Assembly (NCBI GenBank): GCA_021234155.1
Contig: JAJEKV010000002.1
Location: 40,105,841 to 40,169,840 of the forward strand
Direction: 5' to 3'
DNA length: 64,000 nt
DNA from: Isoetes taiwanensis
Taxonomy: Eukaryota; Streptophyta; Lycopodiopsida; Isoetales; Isoetaceae
This document shows, piece after piece, positions 1 to 11,459 of the stretch. A model generated the notes under the pieces. It was not told where the DNA came from and did not search any database. It saw nothing but the letters and a program-made list of their open reading frames with translations. How positions within the stretch are numbered: position 1 is the stretch's first letter; every line of letters starts with the position of its first letter. The position numbers and the translations under genes are program-made.

Positions 1-1794
1 GGAGGAAGAAGAGCTGCTGGAGCCTTTGTGGCAACAGAGATGGAAAAGAAAGAAATGCATGAAACTAAAGATGAGGAAGAGGTAAAGTGTGCTTTGTCTA
101 TCTCTTGTAGAAAAGAAGCTAATGTTAAAACTGGTGTGCTTGTAGTTGATAGTGGAGCTGAGAGATCAGTAGTTCAAAACTCTGATCTGCTCAAGAATTT
201 GGAAGGATCTTATGCCAAAAACATCCAAGTAGGAAATGGAGAACTCCAAAGCATAGAAGGAAGAGGTCTGCTGCAGCTGACAGATCTTCAAGGAAAAATA
301 GTGGATATTGAAAATGTTTTGTGTGTACCAACTTTGATAAAGAATCTTATTTCTGTTAGCCAACTAGTTGATTTGGGTTACAAGGTCACTTTTGACACCA
401 AAGCATGTACTATTTTCCTTGGAAATGAATTAAAGTTTTATGCAAAACGTGTTGGAAACTTGTTTCAATTGAATAGCACACAAAATGACAGTGAGAAAAT
501 AATGCATGTTTCAGAAATGACAATTTGGCATAATAGGTTGGCTCATACTCATTGCAATAATATTAAGTTTTTGAGCAAAAAAGGATGGCTGGACTGTGAG
601 CAAGCAGGAAATCAAAAGTTCTTTTGTGAAGGGTGTTTGCTTGGGAAGATTAACAGATTATTACTGTATGCTGACGATGTAGCACTCTTGGCAACTAAGG
701 GGGCAGCATTACAGGCTCATTTGGATGCACTGGAAGAATTTTGTGTAAAGAGGCATATGAAAGTGAACATAGCTAAGACGAAGATTATGATCTTCGGTAC
801 AAGGGATAGACCAAAGTTTACATATCAGGGGGTTACTGTGGATAATGTGGAGAGTTTTAAGTACCTTGGGATTGATTTTTCGTCAAATTATAGCTGGAAG
901 GAATGTATAAAAAGACGAACTGCAGGGGGGAAAGCGGCACTATATGGGATGTTATCACGGTGCTCTAGTATATCCTTGTATGATTGGGGGCTGAAAAAGT
1001 TTTTATACAGGTCCTTAGTGGTGCCAGTAGTTCTTTATGGTTCTCCAATTTGGGGCGCAGGGCTGTCTTCAAGACTCTGGTTGCAGGTAGAGTCAGTGCA
1101 AAAACAGTTTATCAGGGAAGAGCTGGGTGTCAAAAGTACGATCCCATATGCTCTTTTGCTTGCAGAAACAGGTTTGTATCCCTTGGAAATAGAGGCTTTA
1201 TATCAGACTGTAAACTTTGTGAATAGACTTAAGAGCTTGTCCACAGACAGATTATCATATCAGGCTATGCAGGCGTCATCCGAACAGGGCTGGATGGAAA
1301 ACGTGATGAAATGGGCGGGGCAATGGGGGCTGTCAAGTGTTAATTGGCCAGACAACAAAAAAGATGCGAGAGAATTGCTTGAACATCTTGCTGTCCGGCG
1401 CATGTGGTCCGAACAAGGGAGCAGAATGATACATTATAGAGAGTATGTGAACCCTTTAGATTCATATGGTGATCAAGCATATTTGAGAGTTGAGATACCG
1501 AGATTTTTCAAGCAAGTTATGGCACGGTATAGATTAAGTTCCCATAGATTGGCAATAGAGACAGGTCGGTGGTCTAAAACTCCAGTGGACGAGAGGCTCT
1601 GCAGTTTGTGCAATACAGGTGACATTGAAAACGAAGATCATGTATTTGCCGAATGCCCAGCATATGAAGAACTTAGAGAGAAATTCAACATACATGTAGC
1701 TGATTTTAGATCTTTGTTTCAGTTGCAATTGTTCAAAGTAGGATCATATATTAAGGCTGTAGATGAACATCGTTCTCTACTGCTTAAAATCTGA
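1..1794 (+). CDS. Chimeric ORF: copia protease/pre-integrase fused in frame to LINE RT C-terminal half
   Basis: The frame is open from base 1; the first ATG is at 28. Counting from that ATG, residues 36-130 are a copia protease with the active-site motif DSGA at 41-44 (148-159). Residues about 165-211 are the GAG-pre-integrase domain (HNRLAH near 528-549, then a C..C pair). At residue 212 the protein switches to a LINE reverse transcriptase, entering just before the YADD catalytic box (Y at residue 214). It then runs through the thumb region to a C-terminal zinc-knuckle motif (LCSLCNTG...H...C, about 530-550). The switch follows LINE insertion at 661. The fusion is open for 588 codons, but no single function is expected because the LINE part lacks fingers and palm upstream of YADD. 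Confidence 0.88.
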   Translation, partial: GGRRAAGAFVATEMEKKEMHETKDEEEVKCALSISCRKEANVKTGVLVVDSGAERSVVQNSDLLKNLEGSYAKNIQVGNGELQSIEGRGLLQLTDLQGKIVDIENVLCVPTLIKNLISVSQLVDLGYKVTFDTKACTIFLGNELKFYAKRVGNLFQLNSTQNDSEKIMHVSEMTIWHNRLAHTHCNNIKFLSKKGWLDCEQAGNQKFFCEGCLLGKINRLLLYADDVALLATKGAALQAHLDALEEFCVKRHMKVNIAKTKIMIFGTRDRPKFTYQGVTVDNVESFKYLGIDFSSNYSWKECIKRRTAGGKAALYGMLSRCSSISLYDWGLKKFLYRSLVVPVVLYGSPIWGAGLSSRLWLQVESVQKQFIREELGVKSTIPYALLLAETGLYPLEIEALYQTVNFVNRLKSLSTDRLSYQAMQASSEQGWMENVMKWAGQWGLSSVNWPDNKKDARELLEHLAVRRMWSEQGSRMIHYREYVNPLDSYGDQAYLRVEIPRFFKQVMARYRLSSHRLAIETGRWSKTPVDERLCSLCNTGDIENEDHVFAECPAYEELREKFNIHVADFRSLFQLQLFKVGSYIKAVDEHRSLLLKI

Positions 1795-1860
1795 TTCATT
1801 GTACTTGGGCTCCATGGCCTTCTTGGCCCGAGCGAGCAAAGATAAATAAATAAATAAATA
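661..1860 (+). mobile_element. 5'-truncated LINE inserted in copia pre-integrase domain
   Basis: The insert begins at the YADD box of a LINE reverse transcriptase and ends in a (TAAA)n tail at about 1840-1860. The hexamer AGATTA occurs immediately left (655-660) and right (1861-1866), giving a 6-bp target duplication. Removing the insert with one duplication copy restores a continuous copia frame, which confirms the boundaries. The stop at 1792-1794 is followed by only 66 bases, containing a small hairpin (1816-1828) also seen before the tails of other LINEs here. Truncation and an A-rich simple-repeat tail fit target-primed reverse transcription. Confidence 0.9.
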
Positions 1861-1866
1861 AGATTA

Positions 1867-2566
1867 CCCTTTCCAAAATCTGGAAAAAGAGCAAATGGTA
1901 TTCTTGAGCTTGTACACACTGATATTTGTGGACCCCTAAATGTGAGGGGAAGAACAAATAAGAGATATTTCATCTCTTTCATAGATGACTATAGCAGAAA
2001 GTGCAAAATATATTGTCTTGGGAAGAAGTCACAAGCATTTGTTGCATTTAAACAGTATGTGAAAGAAGTTGAAAGAGAAACTGGAAAGAAAATTAAGTGT
2101 GTAAGGTCAGATAGGGGAGGGGAATTTCTCTCTGCAAAATTCAAACTTTTTTGCATAGCAAATGGAATCAAACGACAATTGACATGCAGGTATAGCCCTC
2201 AGCAGAATGGAGTTGCAGAAAGGAAAAATAGGACTGTTCTTGATGCCATAAGATCTATGATTAAACATTCAGGGCTGCCAAACTACCTATGGGAAGAAGC
2301 CTTAAAAACTGCCATCACTATACAAAACAAGTTGCCATCGGCTAGTCTAAAAGGAAATGTGCGGACCTAATTTGGTCAGACTCAAAAGGGAAAGTAGACT
2401 TCAGCATGCTCAGAACATATGGTTGCCTAGCAGTAGCACATGTACCTTCTGAACTAAGGCAGAAATTGGATGACAAAGGCCAAATGGGTTTCCTGGTTGG
2501 ATATGATGAAGAATCAAAGGGGTATAGGCTATTTATTCCAAAGGATAAATCCATAATTATAAGCTG
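1867..2566 (+). pseudogene. Copia integrase core and C-terminal region, frameshifted
   Basis: From 1867 the frame continues the copia polyprotein after the LINE. It shows the integrase catalytic D region (HTDICGP near 1915), the second D motif (RSDRGGEF near 2107) and the E motif (NGVAERKNR near 2209). The frame ends at 2370. The downstream integrase C-terminal region (SMLRTYGCLA near 2405, GFLVGYDEESKGYR near 2490) continues in another frame to a stop at 2564-2566. One frameshift near 2360 therefore separates them. Role when intact: cDNA integration. Not functional as it stands. Confidence 0.88.
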
Positions 2567-2698
2567 AGGGATGTAATCTTTTATGAAGAAATTACGTACA
2601 AAGATAGACATAATGTAAAGCCTGCATGGAAATAAAGATAGAAAAAAAGAAGTCACCTGAGAGGACCTGTAAAGGCGGAACCACGAGATGGCCGAGAA

Positions 2699-4002
2699 AT
2701 GGAGACAACACATTATGATTCTGAGTCGGATAGTGAAAATGCAGAAGAAAATAATGATCAAACACCCATGGAAGAGCAAGAGAATAAAGAAGTAGTAAAG
2801 GATGCATTTGTGAAAAGGAGAAAGACTCAGGTAGAAAGACTTTTGGAAGATGCACAAATAAATAACAATGAATATGGAAGGTCAGCAACTGGAAGAAGTA
2901 AAAGACTTGAAAAATTAGAAACTAGCGGGACGAGCATGAATATGAGCGGATCATGGCCATTTTGGAGGATGTAATAATTCCTAAGTCATATGAAGAAGCA
3001 CTGGACTCTGGAGATAAGGAGAGATGGGTAAAAGCAATGGAGGAGGAATTAGAATCCTTCAAAACCACAGAAACATATGACCTTGTTACCAAACCAGCTG
3101 ACAGAAATGCCATTGGGAGCAAGTGGATTTTTAAAGTAAAAAATAATGCTGATGGGAGTCAAAAATTTAAGGCTAGACTTGTGGCTCAAGGATATACTCA
3201 GAAAAAGGGAAAAGACTATGATGAGACCTACTCACCAATTGTAAAGCTCACGAGCATTAGAGTGCTGCTAGCAATGGGAACAGCCTTGAATCTGGAATTA
3301 CACCACATGGATGTCAAAACAGCTTTCCTGAATGCAAAATTGGATGAGGATGTTTACATGAGGCAGCCACCAGGGTATGAAGTAGATGAAAACAAGTTTT
3401 GGAAGCTGAACAAAGCTGTTTATGGATTGAAACAAGCTCCCAGGGAATGGTACCTATGCATGGATAATTTTCTTAGAGATCAGGGTTTTGAAAAACTCAA
3501 AAATGATGGTAACCTCTATAGATACTCTGCTGGAGAAAAATTTTGCATTATTGCTCTTTATGTAGATGATTGTATAATGGCAGCAAATTGTGAAAAGATA
3601 TTGGTACACTGTAAACAAATTCTCAAGAACAGGTTCCATATGACAGACCTTGGTGAATTACATCAATTTCTGGGAATAGAGGTAACAAGAGACAGGCAGA
3701 AAAACTTATTACATTTAAAGCAAGGCAAGCATATTGACAATATGCTAAAAAGGTTTAATATGGCTGAGGCAAACCCAGTTAAAACCCCAATTGTTCCAGG
3801 GCACAAATTAACAGCTGATGTGGCTATGAGCAAGGAGGAAATCACTGAAATGGAAGGGGTGCCATATAGGGCATTAGTTGGCTGTCTGTTGTATCTGTCT
3901 AACAATACACGACTGATATATCCTATCTTTGTAAATATCCTTAGTAGAAGATGTCATAATCGAAGCAAAGCTCATTGGTCAAGCGAGGAAAGAGGATACT
4001 AA
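2699..4002 (+). pseudogene. Copia linker and reverse transcriptase
   Basis: An acidic linker (2699-2974) overlaps the reverse transcriptase ORF (2953-4002) in a different frame. The RT has RVT_2 landmarks: KWIFKVK near 3123, ARLVAQGYTQ near 3172, DVKTAFLNA near 3310, VYGLKQAPREW near 3418, and the catalytic box YVDD at 3559-3570. GCLLYLSNNTR near 3880 marks the start of the RT-RNase H connection, after which the frame is lost (stop at 4000-4002). The RT block itself is intact for about 340 residues. It belongs to the same dead element. Confidence 0.9.
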
Positions 4003-4519
4003 GGTATTTGAAAGGCAGACAAAAGAAAATGGAATAACATATGACTCACATGAATTTGAAGCTTGAATCATATAGTGATGCCGATTTGGCGGGGAGACTT
4101 GAGCATGAGGAGATCAACGGATATGTAATTTTCTAGCGGAGGTCCAATCACATGGAGAAGCAAGAAGCAGGAAGTCACGGTGGCCATGTCTTCGCGAAGC
4201 GAGTATCTTTGCATCTTCTCTAGTGGCAAAGGAAACGGTTTGGTTAAGAAGACTATTGGATGAACTTGGATGCATACAAAATGGTCCTACAAACATCTTT
4301 ACAGATAGCCAAAGCTGCATGGCAATAGTCAGAAATCCAGTTGACCATGAAAGAACCAAGCACATAGAACTTAGTATGCATTTTATAAGGGACTTGGCAG
4401 CAAAGAAGATTATACTGATGGTGTATGTCAAGACAAACAAATCAAGTAGCGTGAATGTTTTCACTAAAGGACTCATGAAGCAAAGTTTACAGTTCAAGAA
4501 CAGGATGAATATTCAATAG
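4003..4519 (+). pseudogene. Copia RNase H, broken
   Basis: ESYSDADLAG near 4068 is the usual start of copia RNase H; its frame stops near 4134. A second open stretch at 4223-4519 carries the rest: AKETVWLRRLLDELG, then IFTDSQSCMAIVRNP, then RTKHIELSMHFIRD. These are the standard C-terminal copia motifs and end at 4519. At least one frameshift and one stop lie between the two parts. Confidence 0.87.
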
Positions 4520-4577
4520 AAATTGCAAAACAACAGGTGCTTGAAACAATCTGGCGACACATGTGATGAAGGAGGAA

Positions 4578-5020
4578 TGTTAGAAAATGTGGTATCATCA
4601 CATGTGTGGAATTCAAGCTGTACATTTAGAGTACATTGATATACATTAGATACATTGATGTACATTAGAGTACATTGGAAGTACATATGTACATCTCTGG
4701 CCTTTGGCCTTCTGTTTCCGGCTGTTGGCCCTTCAGTGCCATACAGAACATTAATGTATAAATAGTGGAACTCTGTGCAATGGAGAACACGAGGGACAGA
4801 GATCAAGGTCGAGATCGACTGGTAATGAAGAATTCATCTTGATAGTTTCCTTTCTGTATTGATATTGTTGAGCTCGAGTATGAGTTAACGGTTTAAACAT
4901 GTCATTGAACTTATTCGCTCATACAATAACTAGTGGTTGTGTATCTAGTGGTTGATCATTTTATCTTGATCATTGATTGAATACTTGCAAGTGTTGATAT
5001 AGTGATACATAAAATTAACA
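4578..5020 (+). repeat. 3' LTR of the copia element
   Basis: The LTR opens with TGTTAG (4578) directly after a purine-rich tract (GAAGGAGGAA, 4568-4577) and closes with TTAACA (5020), giving the inverted ends TGTTA...TAACA. Length is 443 bp. A TATA-like box (TATAAATAG) lies at about 4757. Short ACATTGATRTACATTAGA-type repeats occur at 4622-4690. The boundary is supported because 5021 onward matches the leader of another LTR element. No second LTR is in the window to compare. Confidence 0.8.
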
Positions 5021-5284
5021 CGATGCGCCCAGGGCTCGACCTAAATTTTAGGTTTGTGCTCTGGCGCGACGAGTGAGACATTCCTATCTTAGAAAAAATT
5101 TGGTTCATCTTTTTAGTCTTTTTATGTTCCAATTCTCCTAACTGTTACTAGCTTAGCATATACTACAAAAGATGAGAAAAATTTTCCCACTTTTTCGAGG
5201 TCTGAGGTTTCTATCAAGTTAGTACTACTGGGAGCATGGCCAGTGCTTTGCTCTTGGTCTCCAAGAACATTGCTCTGATACCAC
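5021..5284 (-). mobile_element. Leader of a minus-strand LTR element, cut by the copia insertion
   Basis: The reverse complement of this stretch matches the region just inside the 5' LTR of the element at 50290-61840. It begins with the same tRNA-Met primer site and shares the run through 'caaagcactgaccatgctcc', then diverges. Near 5024-5070 it carries one nested hairpin of the kind repeated in the other element (central palindrome ACCTAAAATTTAGGT). The internal region continues left of the window, beyond the copia element. Confidence 0.85.
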
Positions 5285-6800
5285 TGTGACGTCCCCTACT
5301 CATATACGGTGCACTCACCGTATACAAACAGGAGTTCATCCCCCATACCAGCTCCATGCTAAATATAGGGCCCTCCACGTATCACTGCAACCTTGAGATG
5401 TTCCAGTGGGAAGAATGAAGGAGTCATTTACCCTGTCTTCCTCAGGGCCTACCTAGCTGCGGAAGCGCAATATACATGTCAGTAGTACATACATCAATAA
5501 CACATGACCACCACGAGGGGTGGCTCACCTCATATCTGCATAGACAAAGATCAGTACATCACATAAGGGAGTTCTACCCTGGCTCGGACACAGGGTTGGA
5601 CTGACAAGCTTGGTTCTCCAGAGGTCAAGCAGACCGAGTGCAATAACAGTGGAGTTGGCTGGCAAAGGAACATGGCAGTTGGGTAGTCCGCTCCATCCGC
5701 CCCTCCTGTGCACACTTTGCAGAGTAGGTTGAAAAGTGTTGGGACTGGACTGTAGCCCGCCGGATGCATAGCCAAAGGGGCTATTCCTGGGTTGCATCTC
5801 CCCAGTTCCGATGGGGCAGGTAGGGATTTCTCCCACCAGAAGCTAGCATGCTGACTCAAGGCAACTAGAGGGCCACTGCCCTTACTCGACTGAACTCCAT
5901 GGAAGGTGTACACCACCCCAAGAGTGTCGAACCCATGCAACAGCCCGCACGCAGTGGCAGTGCATTAGATCTAGTGCGCTGAAGTCCCCGATAGGCCTTA
6001 CTACCAGAGGGACAGTTCATGAATCAGGACATGAGCTTCCTTGTAAGCCAGTCTGGTCCCTCCACCCACAACTAGGTTTGGTTCTTGTACACAGGCCGAA
6101 TATTAGTAGTGCACTAAAGGGACTAGCTAGGAGCATCAACTACTAGGCTTGTAGGCCTCTACCCCCCTTCCCAATACAATGAGTCCACAGAGATCATCCA
6201 TACATCCATATCATCAAAGAACTAAAGAATAATATCTAATCTACATCATAGAAGTTAGGTTCTTTAATTAGGGCTCGCTATCTAGGGTTCTATGTGGCTG
6301 CTATGGGTAATTCAATAGGCTAAACATGCTAATTCTATGCCCGGAAGGCAGATTAGGCTATTGAATTGACGAAATACCTGATCCGTGGCTTGCTCCTCCT
6401 GCTCGAAATGCGTCCATGTCGCTGTCTTGCCTGGAGATGCGGTCGGAAAGGAAATCTGACGAGCTAGGGCGCTCAAGCAGATCTTTGGAGTCGGGATTGA
6501 CTCTTGAAGCGCGCGAAAAGGAGCTCGGAAGGACTGTGGACGAAAAGGGAAAGTTAGGGTTTGGTTGCCTTACATAGGCTATCAGTTAGGGTTAGGGTTT
6601 CCATGACCCTTGGTATGCCTCTTAATGGTTAATGGTCTAAAGTGCGCACATTAATAAGTGTGCACACTCTTGCAAGTTGCCCCCTAGGGCGCCACTTGCT
6701 TGGCTACACGTCGGCGTACACGTCAATTGGGAAGGCGTGTACGCGTGACGGTGCAGTACGGTATACGTCTTGAGACCGTATATCGTACTGGAACGTCACA
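5285..6800 (-). repeat. LTR of the minus-strand element
   Basis: TGTGACGT at 5285 and ACGTCACA ending at 6800 are inverted termini. The body is the reverse complement, with divergence, of the LTRs at 50290-51991 and 60137-61840, but shorter (1516 against about 1703 bp). The primer site at 5273-5284 abuts its left end, so on the minus strand this is the 5' LTR. It is more diverged from the other two than they are from each other, so it is an older insertion of the same family. Confidence 0.88.
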
Positions 6801-9800
6801 GGCTCTAATTGACATCTAACCAAGTTTTCTAAGTAATTTGCTTTACCATTTTATTTTCACAATGGATCTTGAAGAATGGGGCAAATGCAATGTCAAATTA
6901 AAGGGAAATATATGCAATGTTGAAGCCTTTATGTCATTAACCAAAATAAAATGTATGTAGTTGAGCTTTTAGATCTCAACTTGATTGTTCACCCAAATGG
7001 TAAATTAATGAAAGCTTTTACATTAGATCAGATAAGACAAAATAAGAGAAGAGAAGGAATTTTAGAATAAGAGAAGTTTAGCATCCAAGACTAAAATATC
7101 TGTAGAGGAGAACTGCATGTTCTAGATGGAGGGGAAGTCCTGGTGTTGTACCCAACTACCACACTTTAGGGATATGGAAACACATAAACATATGCTTGTA
7201 TGATGGGCATAATGTCTTTTGCATTTGGTTAAAGTCAAATAATGTCTATGATTTAAAAGTAAATTGCCATAAAAGTAAATGCATTCAAACTGATTATGCT
7301 AAATGGAATGATATTGGTTTCTTTTTTGAGTTTTATGGATGTTTTAAGCTTAATTATCATGATCAAATTTCTTATACACAGATTTTGTCTGATAGCTTGT
7401 CATAGGACATACGATTATGGCCTCAATACTACATTTGATATACAGGAGGCTAGATTTTATCAAGGTAAAATCCTGGTAGATAATGTCAATATCATTGATA
7501 ATGTGCAAGATGATGACAGTTATTGAACTAGAAAAGCCGGAGGTAAACTCCTTGAAAAATTGCATGAATTGCCACAGAATGAAATTGCTTAGGCAACAAG
7601 ATTCTGCAAAGCAACTTATAGGATGGTTTCATTATTCTAGTTCATGGAGATTAATAACATGAAGATGGCAGAACAACAGTTCTTATTTTATAAGAAATCT
7701 TATTATTATCACAAAGGTATAGCAGATATATACAGTACTCAATAACATTTAATGGCAATATGCAATGTAAACAGATTGCTTAGCTCTTGAACTTGGGATT
7801 GGACTCATGCTATTACTTCACTCCCGAATTTATTGAACATTTTTCCTTTCTTGACATATATTCCTTCTGACCCAATTTTTGCAGTATCAGCTTGAGTACT
7901 TTAGATAGGTTGACTTCAATAACTACCACTCGGTACTTTGTACTATAAAAATACTATCTATCTATCTATAAATGTACCTTGACTTCTTATACTTTAGCCT
8001 GATATCTTGAACATATCGAGGACCTTGACTATTTATATTGAACAGAGCTTTGCTGTCTACTTTTAATTGCTGCATTCTAAAATTAAGACATGAAACTAGG
8101 CATTTAACTAATCAACAAATAAATGGAAATGCTGATGACAAAGATAGTCACCTAAAAAAATATCTTGCGCCTCAACAACCAGTGCCTTCTCGCCTTTTAC
8201 CTTTCAAAATTGTGTTCTTGCTAATTTCAATATTCAAATAGCATCCTCTACGTTAAGTAAAAACGCTTTGTTTGTCATTTCTCTTGTAATCACCTTAAAT
8301 GGTTGAGATTGAGACATTGAGTTGCATAAGATATTGTATGTGCTCCAACGTTGATGTATGGAATAACAATAGAACTCTGGCCTTTCCAGAACTAGAATAA
8401 TGATTTTAGGGATCAAGGATGAAATTCTTGTTAAAATCCTTGTTTTGATCTGCTAGACCTTGGTTTTCTCGCTATGGCTATTTTTCTCCAATAGCAGTAC
8501 CATGTGCAATGATATGATCATTTTCATGCAGAGACTGACATAGTAGCAAATAAAAAATAATCCATCCAAAATCACCATTATGACGGTGGATGATGGAGCG
8601 GATGATAATGGCAAGGATTCTTCTAGTATGGTGTGTGTTGGGGTGGTATAGTAGACCATATACATGTTCATACATGGTGTGGTATATACGCATGTTTATA
8701 CCACACCATTGCACGTACGCAACACACACCTAATATGCACGTACACATTGTGTATTAGGGGAGAAGATATGCACTATGCAGTGTGTATTAAGGGAGAGTG
8801 CTGAGAGAGGGAGGGAGGGAGAGGCAGAAGGAGGGATCTTGATTTAGCCATGGAGATGGGGATTTTTAGGTTGTTCATAAAGTCAAGGTATCAAGTATTG
8901 TATTGTTTAAAGTAGCAATTCTGATTGATTGTGAAAACATGACTTTGAAGTATGATTTAAGCCACTTCACTCTCGAGACACGGAGGGCAACCCTCCTTGC
9001 ACAGCACCTTGTTATTTGTCATCCCACCTTGCATAAACTTTCATACTTATGCAAAAAATTGTATAATTCTTGTTTTCTTTAAGGAAATAATATGCCCGCA
9101 TTCAAAATAACATGCCTGATCATAAAGCTCTGTTGCTTCCTTGTAAAATTGCGTTTTTTAATAACCTTTATTTTTGTGTCATAATTTGGCAAGTGTATAT
9201 GCTGTCTTTAACTGTAACAAACAACAAAAACGTCACAGTAGCCTTAACCAAAATCTAATCCATAAACAGGCACGTTGAAATCATAATCATTTCTTTTTCT
9301 AGACAGTGATATAAACCACTGTCAGAGGTACAACTGGAGAACCTGCATTATGCTGTCATTCATATCTTCTCCATGGACAAGCAAATAATAAGTTTAAAGT
9401 TGAACATTTTATTGCCCACATTAACGCTATGCTTATGCCAAGCTGTTAGACGAGTTTCAATTTACTTGCTTGCTAACATAGACTTCACAAAGTCCCATGG
9501 CTACATTCGGCTAGCATGTGAAACTGCCATTTACTCGTTTGATGGCATGTCTAGTCATCCACAATTACGATGTCTAATTATACCAACCCAAGAGTTTGGC
9601 TCAAAAAATGGCGACCATACCTACTTGCTCTAATGTCAAGAACTGTATTCCAAGGATTATTTTAACAGCTGGCTCTCATCCACAATAATAAGATTATGAC
9701 TATATTCTGATTGATACTTGATACTCTATAGTTTGAGAATATTCCTTCTAACAATGGATTAAGGCTAGGATAAGCTACATGCCAAAAAGTTTTTATTAAC

Positions 9801-10266
9801 TCTTATTTTAAGGTAGCAGATATAAGATTGTTAAACATGAGTTCAACAACACAAGAAAGAATGTAAAGACAACATTCACACCTTATCAACCATATTTTCC
9901 TTTCTTCTTTTCCAACCTTGTTGCATGAACCATGTAAGAAAATACGCTCATTAGAAGATAAGCATATGTGGCTAAGAACACATACAAAGTTCGTGATAGA
10001 TTAACTTCTGCTACTCTTAAAAATTCGCTAACTCTTAAAAGTTATGGGCAGTTGTGGGTTTGGGTTTGCAATTTTAGGGTTCAGCCATGGCAAAGGAAGA
10101 GAGAATGCTCAAGGAAAGATGGTCTTCTGGGAAAAGAACAATCTGCACCATTGCTTTGGTGACTCTGGCTCTTGTCTCTGTCTGCTTATGGTTTAGATTT
10201 TGGCAGTTTAGATTGGCTTATAGGTTTGCTTATGATTTTGTTGATCTTGTATGGCCCTAAAACATG
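6801..10266. other. Low-coding stretch, no gene recognised
   Basis: No ORF above about 90 codons shows a known domain. A short (CTAT)n run at 7951-7970 follows ACTATAAAAATAC, resembling the end of the LINE tails elsewhere in the window. A nested inverted repeat lies at 8630-8730. A purine-rich GGGAGG run lies near 8808-8830. The rest is AT-rich and looks like decayed intergenic or transposon DNA. Confidence 0.6.
8630..8730. repeat. Nested inverted repeat, 101 bp
   Basis: The outer arms GGTGTGTGTTG (8630-8640) and CAACACACACC (8720-8730) are perfectly complementary. Inside, GGTGTGGTATA (8676-8686) and TATACCACACC (8697-8707) form a second perfect 11-bp stem with a 10-base loop. It could be a small foldback element or a chance product of GT-rich sequence. 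No target duplication was recognised. Confidence 0.7.
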
Positions 10267-10720
10267 CTATAATATCAGTGTCCAACTGCATATTACTTGC
10301 ATGCTCATGAATCTTAATTCCTTCTGAGATTGCTGCCATTTCCACACACACATCAAGAATGCTAATGTAGAGACTTTATCTGGTTGCACTCCATCTAATT
10401 GCATTTGCCAGAAGAGTTTTAGTGCAATAACACCTTGCCCATTATGTGCACATATTGTGATAATAGTATTCCAAGTCACCTCATTGCGATGCAACATTCT
10501 GTCAAACAAAACCTGTGCATCAGTTATACTTCCGCCTTTGCCATACATGTTTAATAATGCAGTTTCCATGATAATATCTGAATCCAGTGGGCTACTAATG
10601 ACATAAGCATGAATTCTTTTTCCCTGTGGTAGAGATGCTAGACAGGCGCATGCTTCAATAATACTGAAGTAAGTGGATCTACTTGGCAAACACTCCCTTG
10701 TCATTTCATAAGAAAGTTCT
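10267..10720 (-). pseudogene. PPR protein fragment, frameshifted
   Basis: The minus strand encodes typical PLS-class PPR motifs: a helix pair ending SLPQGKRIHAYVI, then MYGKGGSITDAQVLFDRM, then the S-type motif NEVTWNTIITICAHNGQG, then LFWQMQLDGVQPDK. After the last motif the reading frame shifts near 10375; the next motif (ISEGIKIHEHA) continues in another frame. Upstream the ORF runs into a simple tandem repeat rather than more PPRs. Such proteins normally bind organellar RNA. Here about four motifs remain, so it is a broken fragment. Confidence 0.85.
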
Positions 10721-10727
10721 GCCTTGA

Positions 10728-10885
10728 TATTCCAGATCCAATATTGATCTTCCAGATCCAGATACAAGATATTGATATTCCAGATCCAAGATCCATATAA
10801 CAAGATCCAGATCCAAGATCCAAAATAGTGATCTTCTAGATCTAGATACAAGATATTGATATTTCAGATCCAGATACAAGACATT
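10728..10885. repeat. Short tandem repeat, CAGATCCAAGATC type
   Basis: Irregular repeats of about 12-40 bases built from CCAGATCCA, GATACAAGATATTGAT and close variants. On the minus strand they translate into a spurious Y/W-L-D-L-E repeat fused to the PPR fragment; that is a shadow and not protein evidence. Confidence 0.8.
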
Positions 10886-11459
10886 GAAGAATTGAAACAA
10901 CCAAAGAATTTTCAAAGGATTTTTCTGGCCACTTGCCTGTGTGGGGTCAGATTACAGATTATACAGATTATACAGGCAGAGAAAATACATCATGAAAGGA
11001 TAATAGATTTGGAAGCAACATAATAGAAACTGCGAAATTCTTTGATTTACAATTCAACAAAGTTTGAATCTACAGATTTTCAAAAAACTTTGAACTGCAT
11101 TGGATGACTTGGGGCAAATCGTCTTCAAGGGGACATATCGAACATCTCAAATCATGGATCAGGATTTAATGTCATGTAACAATCTCTGAATGTAGCTCTA
11201 CAATCTAGTTAGTTGACACGATAAAATCTGCTACCATATTGCATCTCCTACACATATCTGCTACAGGCAATATATATGCATAGATAATAACTGATATGTA
11301 ATCACATTTTAACACATCTAATACAGGTGACAAAACTAATATGTAATCATAGAGTTGGAAGATAGTACCTATCAACTGCACAGGTGTCTCGTCAAGATTG
11401 CATGCATTTCAGTACCATCATTTCGACTTAGACGACCATGATATTTTTTTTCCCAATAG
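10886..11459. other. No gene seen
   Basis: AT-rich sequence with no ORF or recognised repeat. It adjoins the 3' end of the Harbinger transposase on the minus strand, so part of it may be that element's 3' end. No terminal inverted repeat was identified. Confidence 0.5.

Larger units (their letters stand above)
1..5020 (+). mobile_element. Ty1/copia LTR retrotransposon, left end outside window
   Basis: Domains run in copia order: aspartic protease, pre-integrase, integrase core, reverse transcriptase (RVT_2 type), RNase H, then a 3' LTR. Integrase before reverse transcriptase is the copia hallmark. The gag region and 5' LTR lie left of base 1. The element is dead: a LINE splits the pre-integrase domain, and frameshifts or stops occur near 2360, 2566 and 4000-4220. 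It is inserted in the leader of a minus-strand LTR element, whose sequence resumes at 5021. The expected 5-bp target duplication would start CGATG at 5021-5025, but its left copy is not visible. Confidence 0.93.

Noticed and set aside
8630-8730. tRNA or miRNA gene
   Set aside because: No cloverleaf or anticodon arm, and the arms are GT/AC simple sequence.
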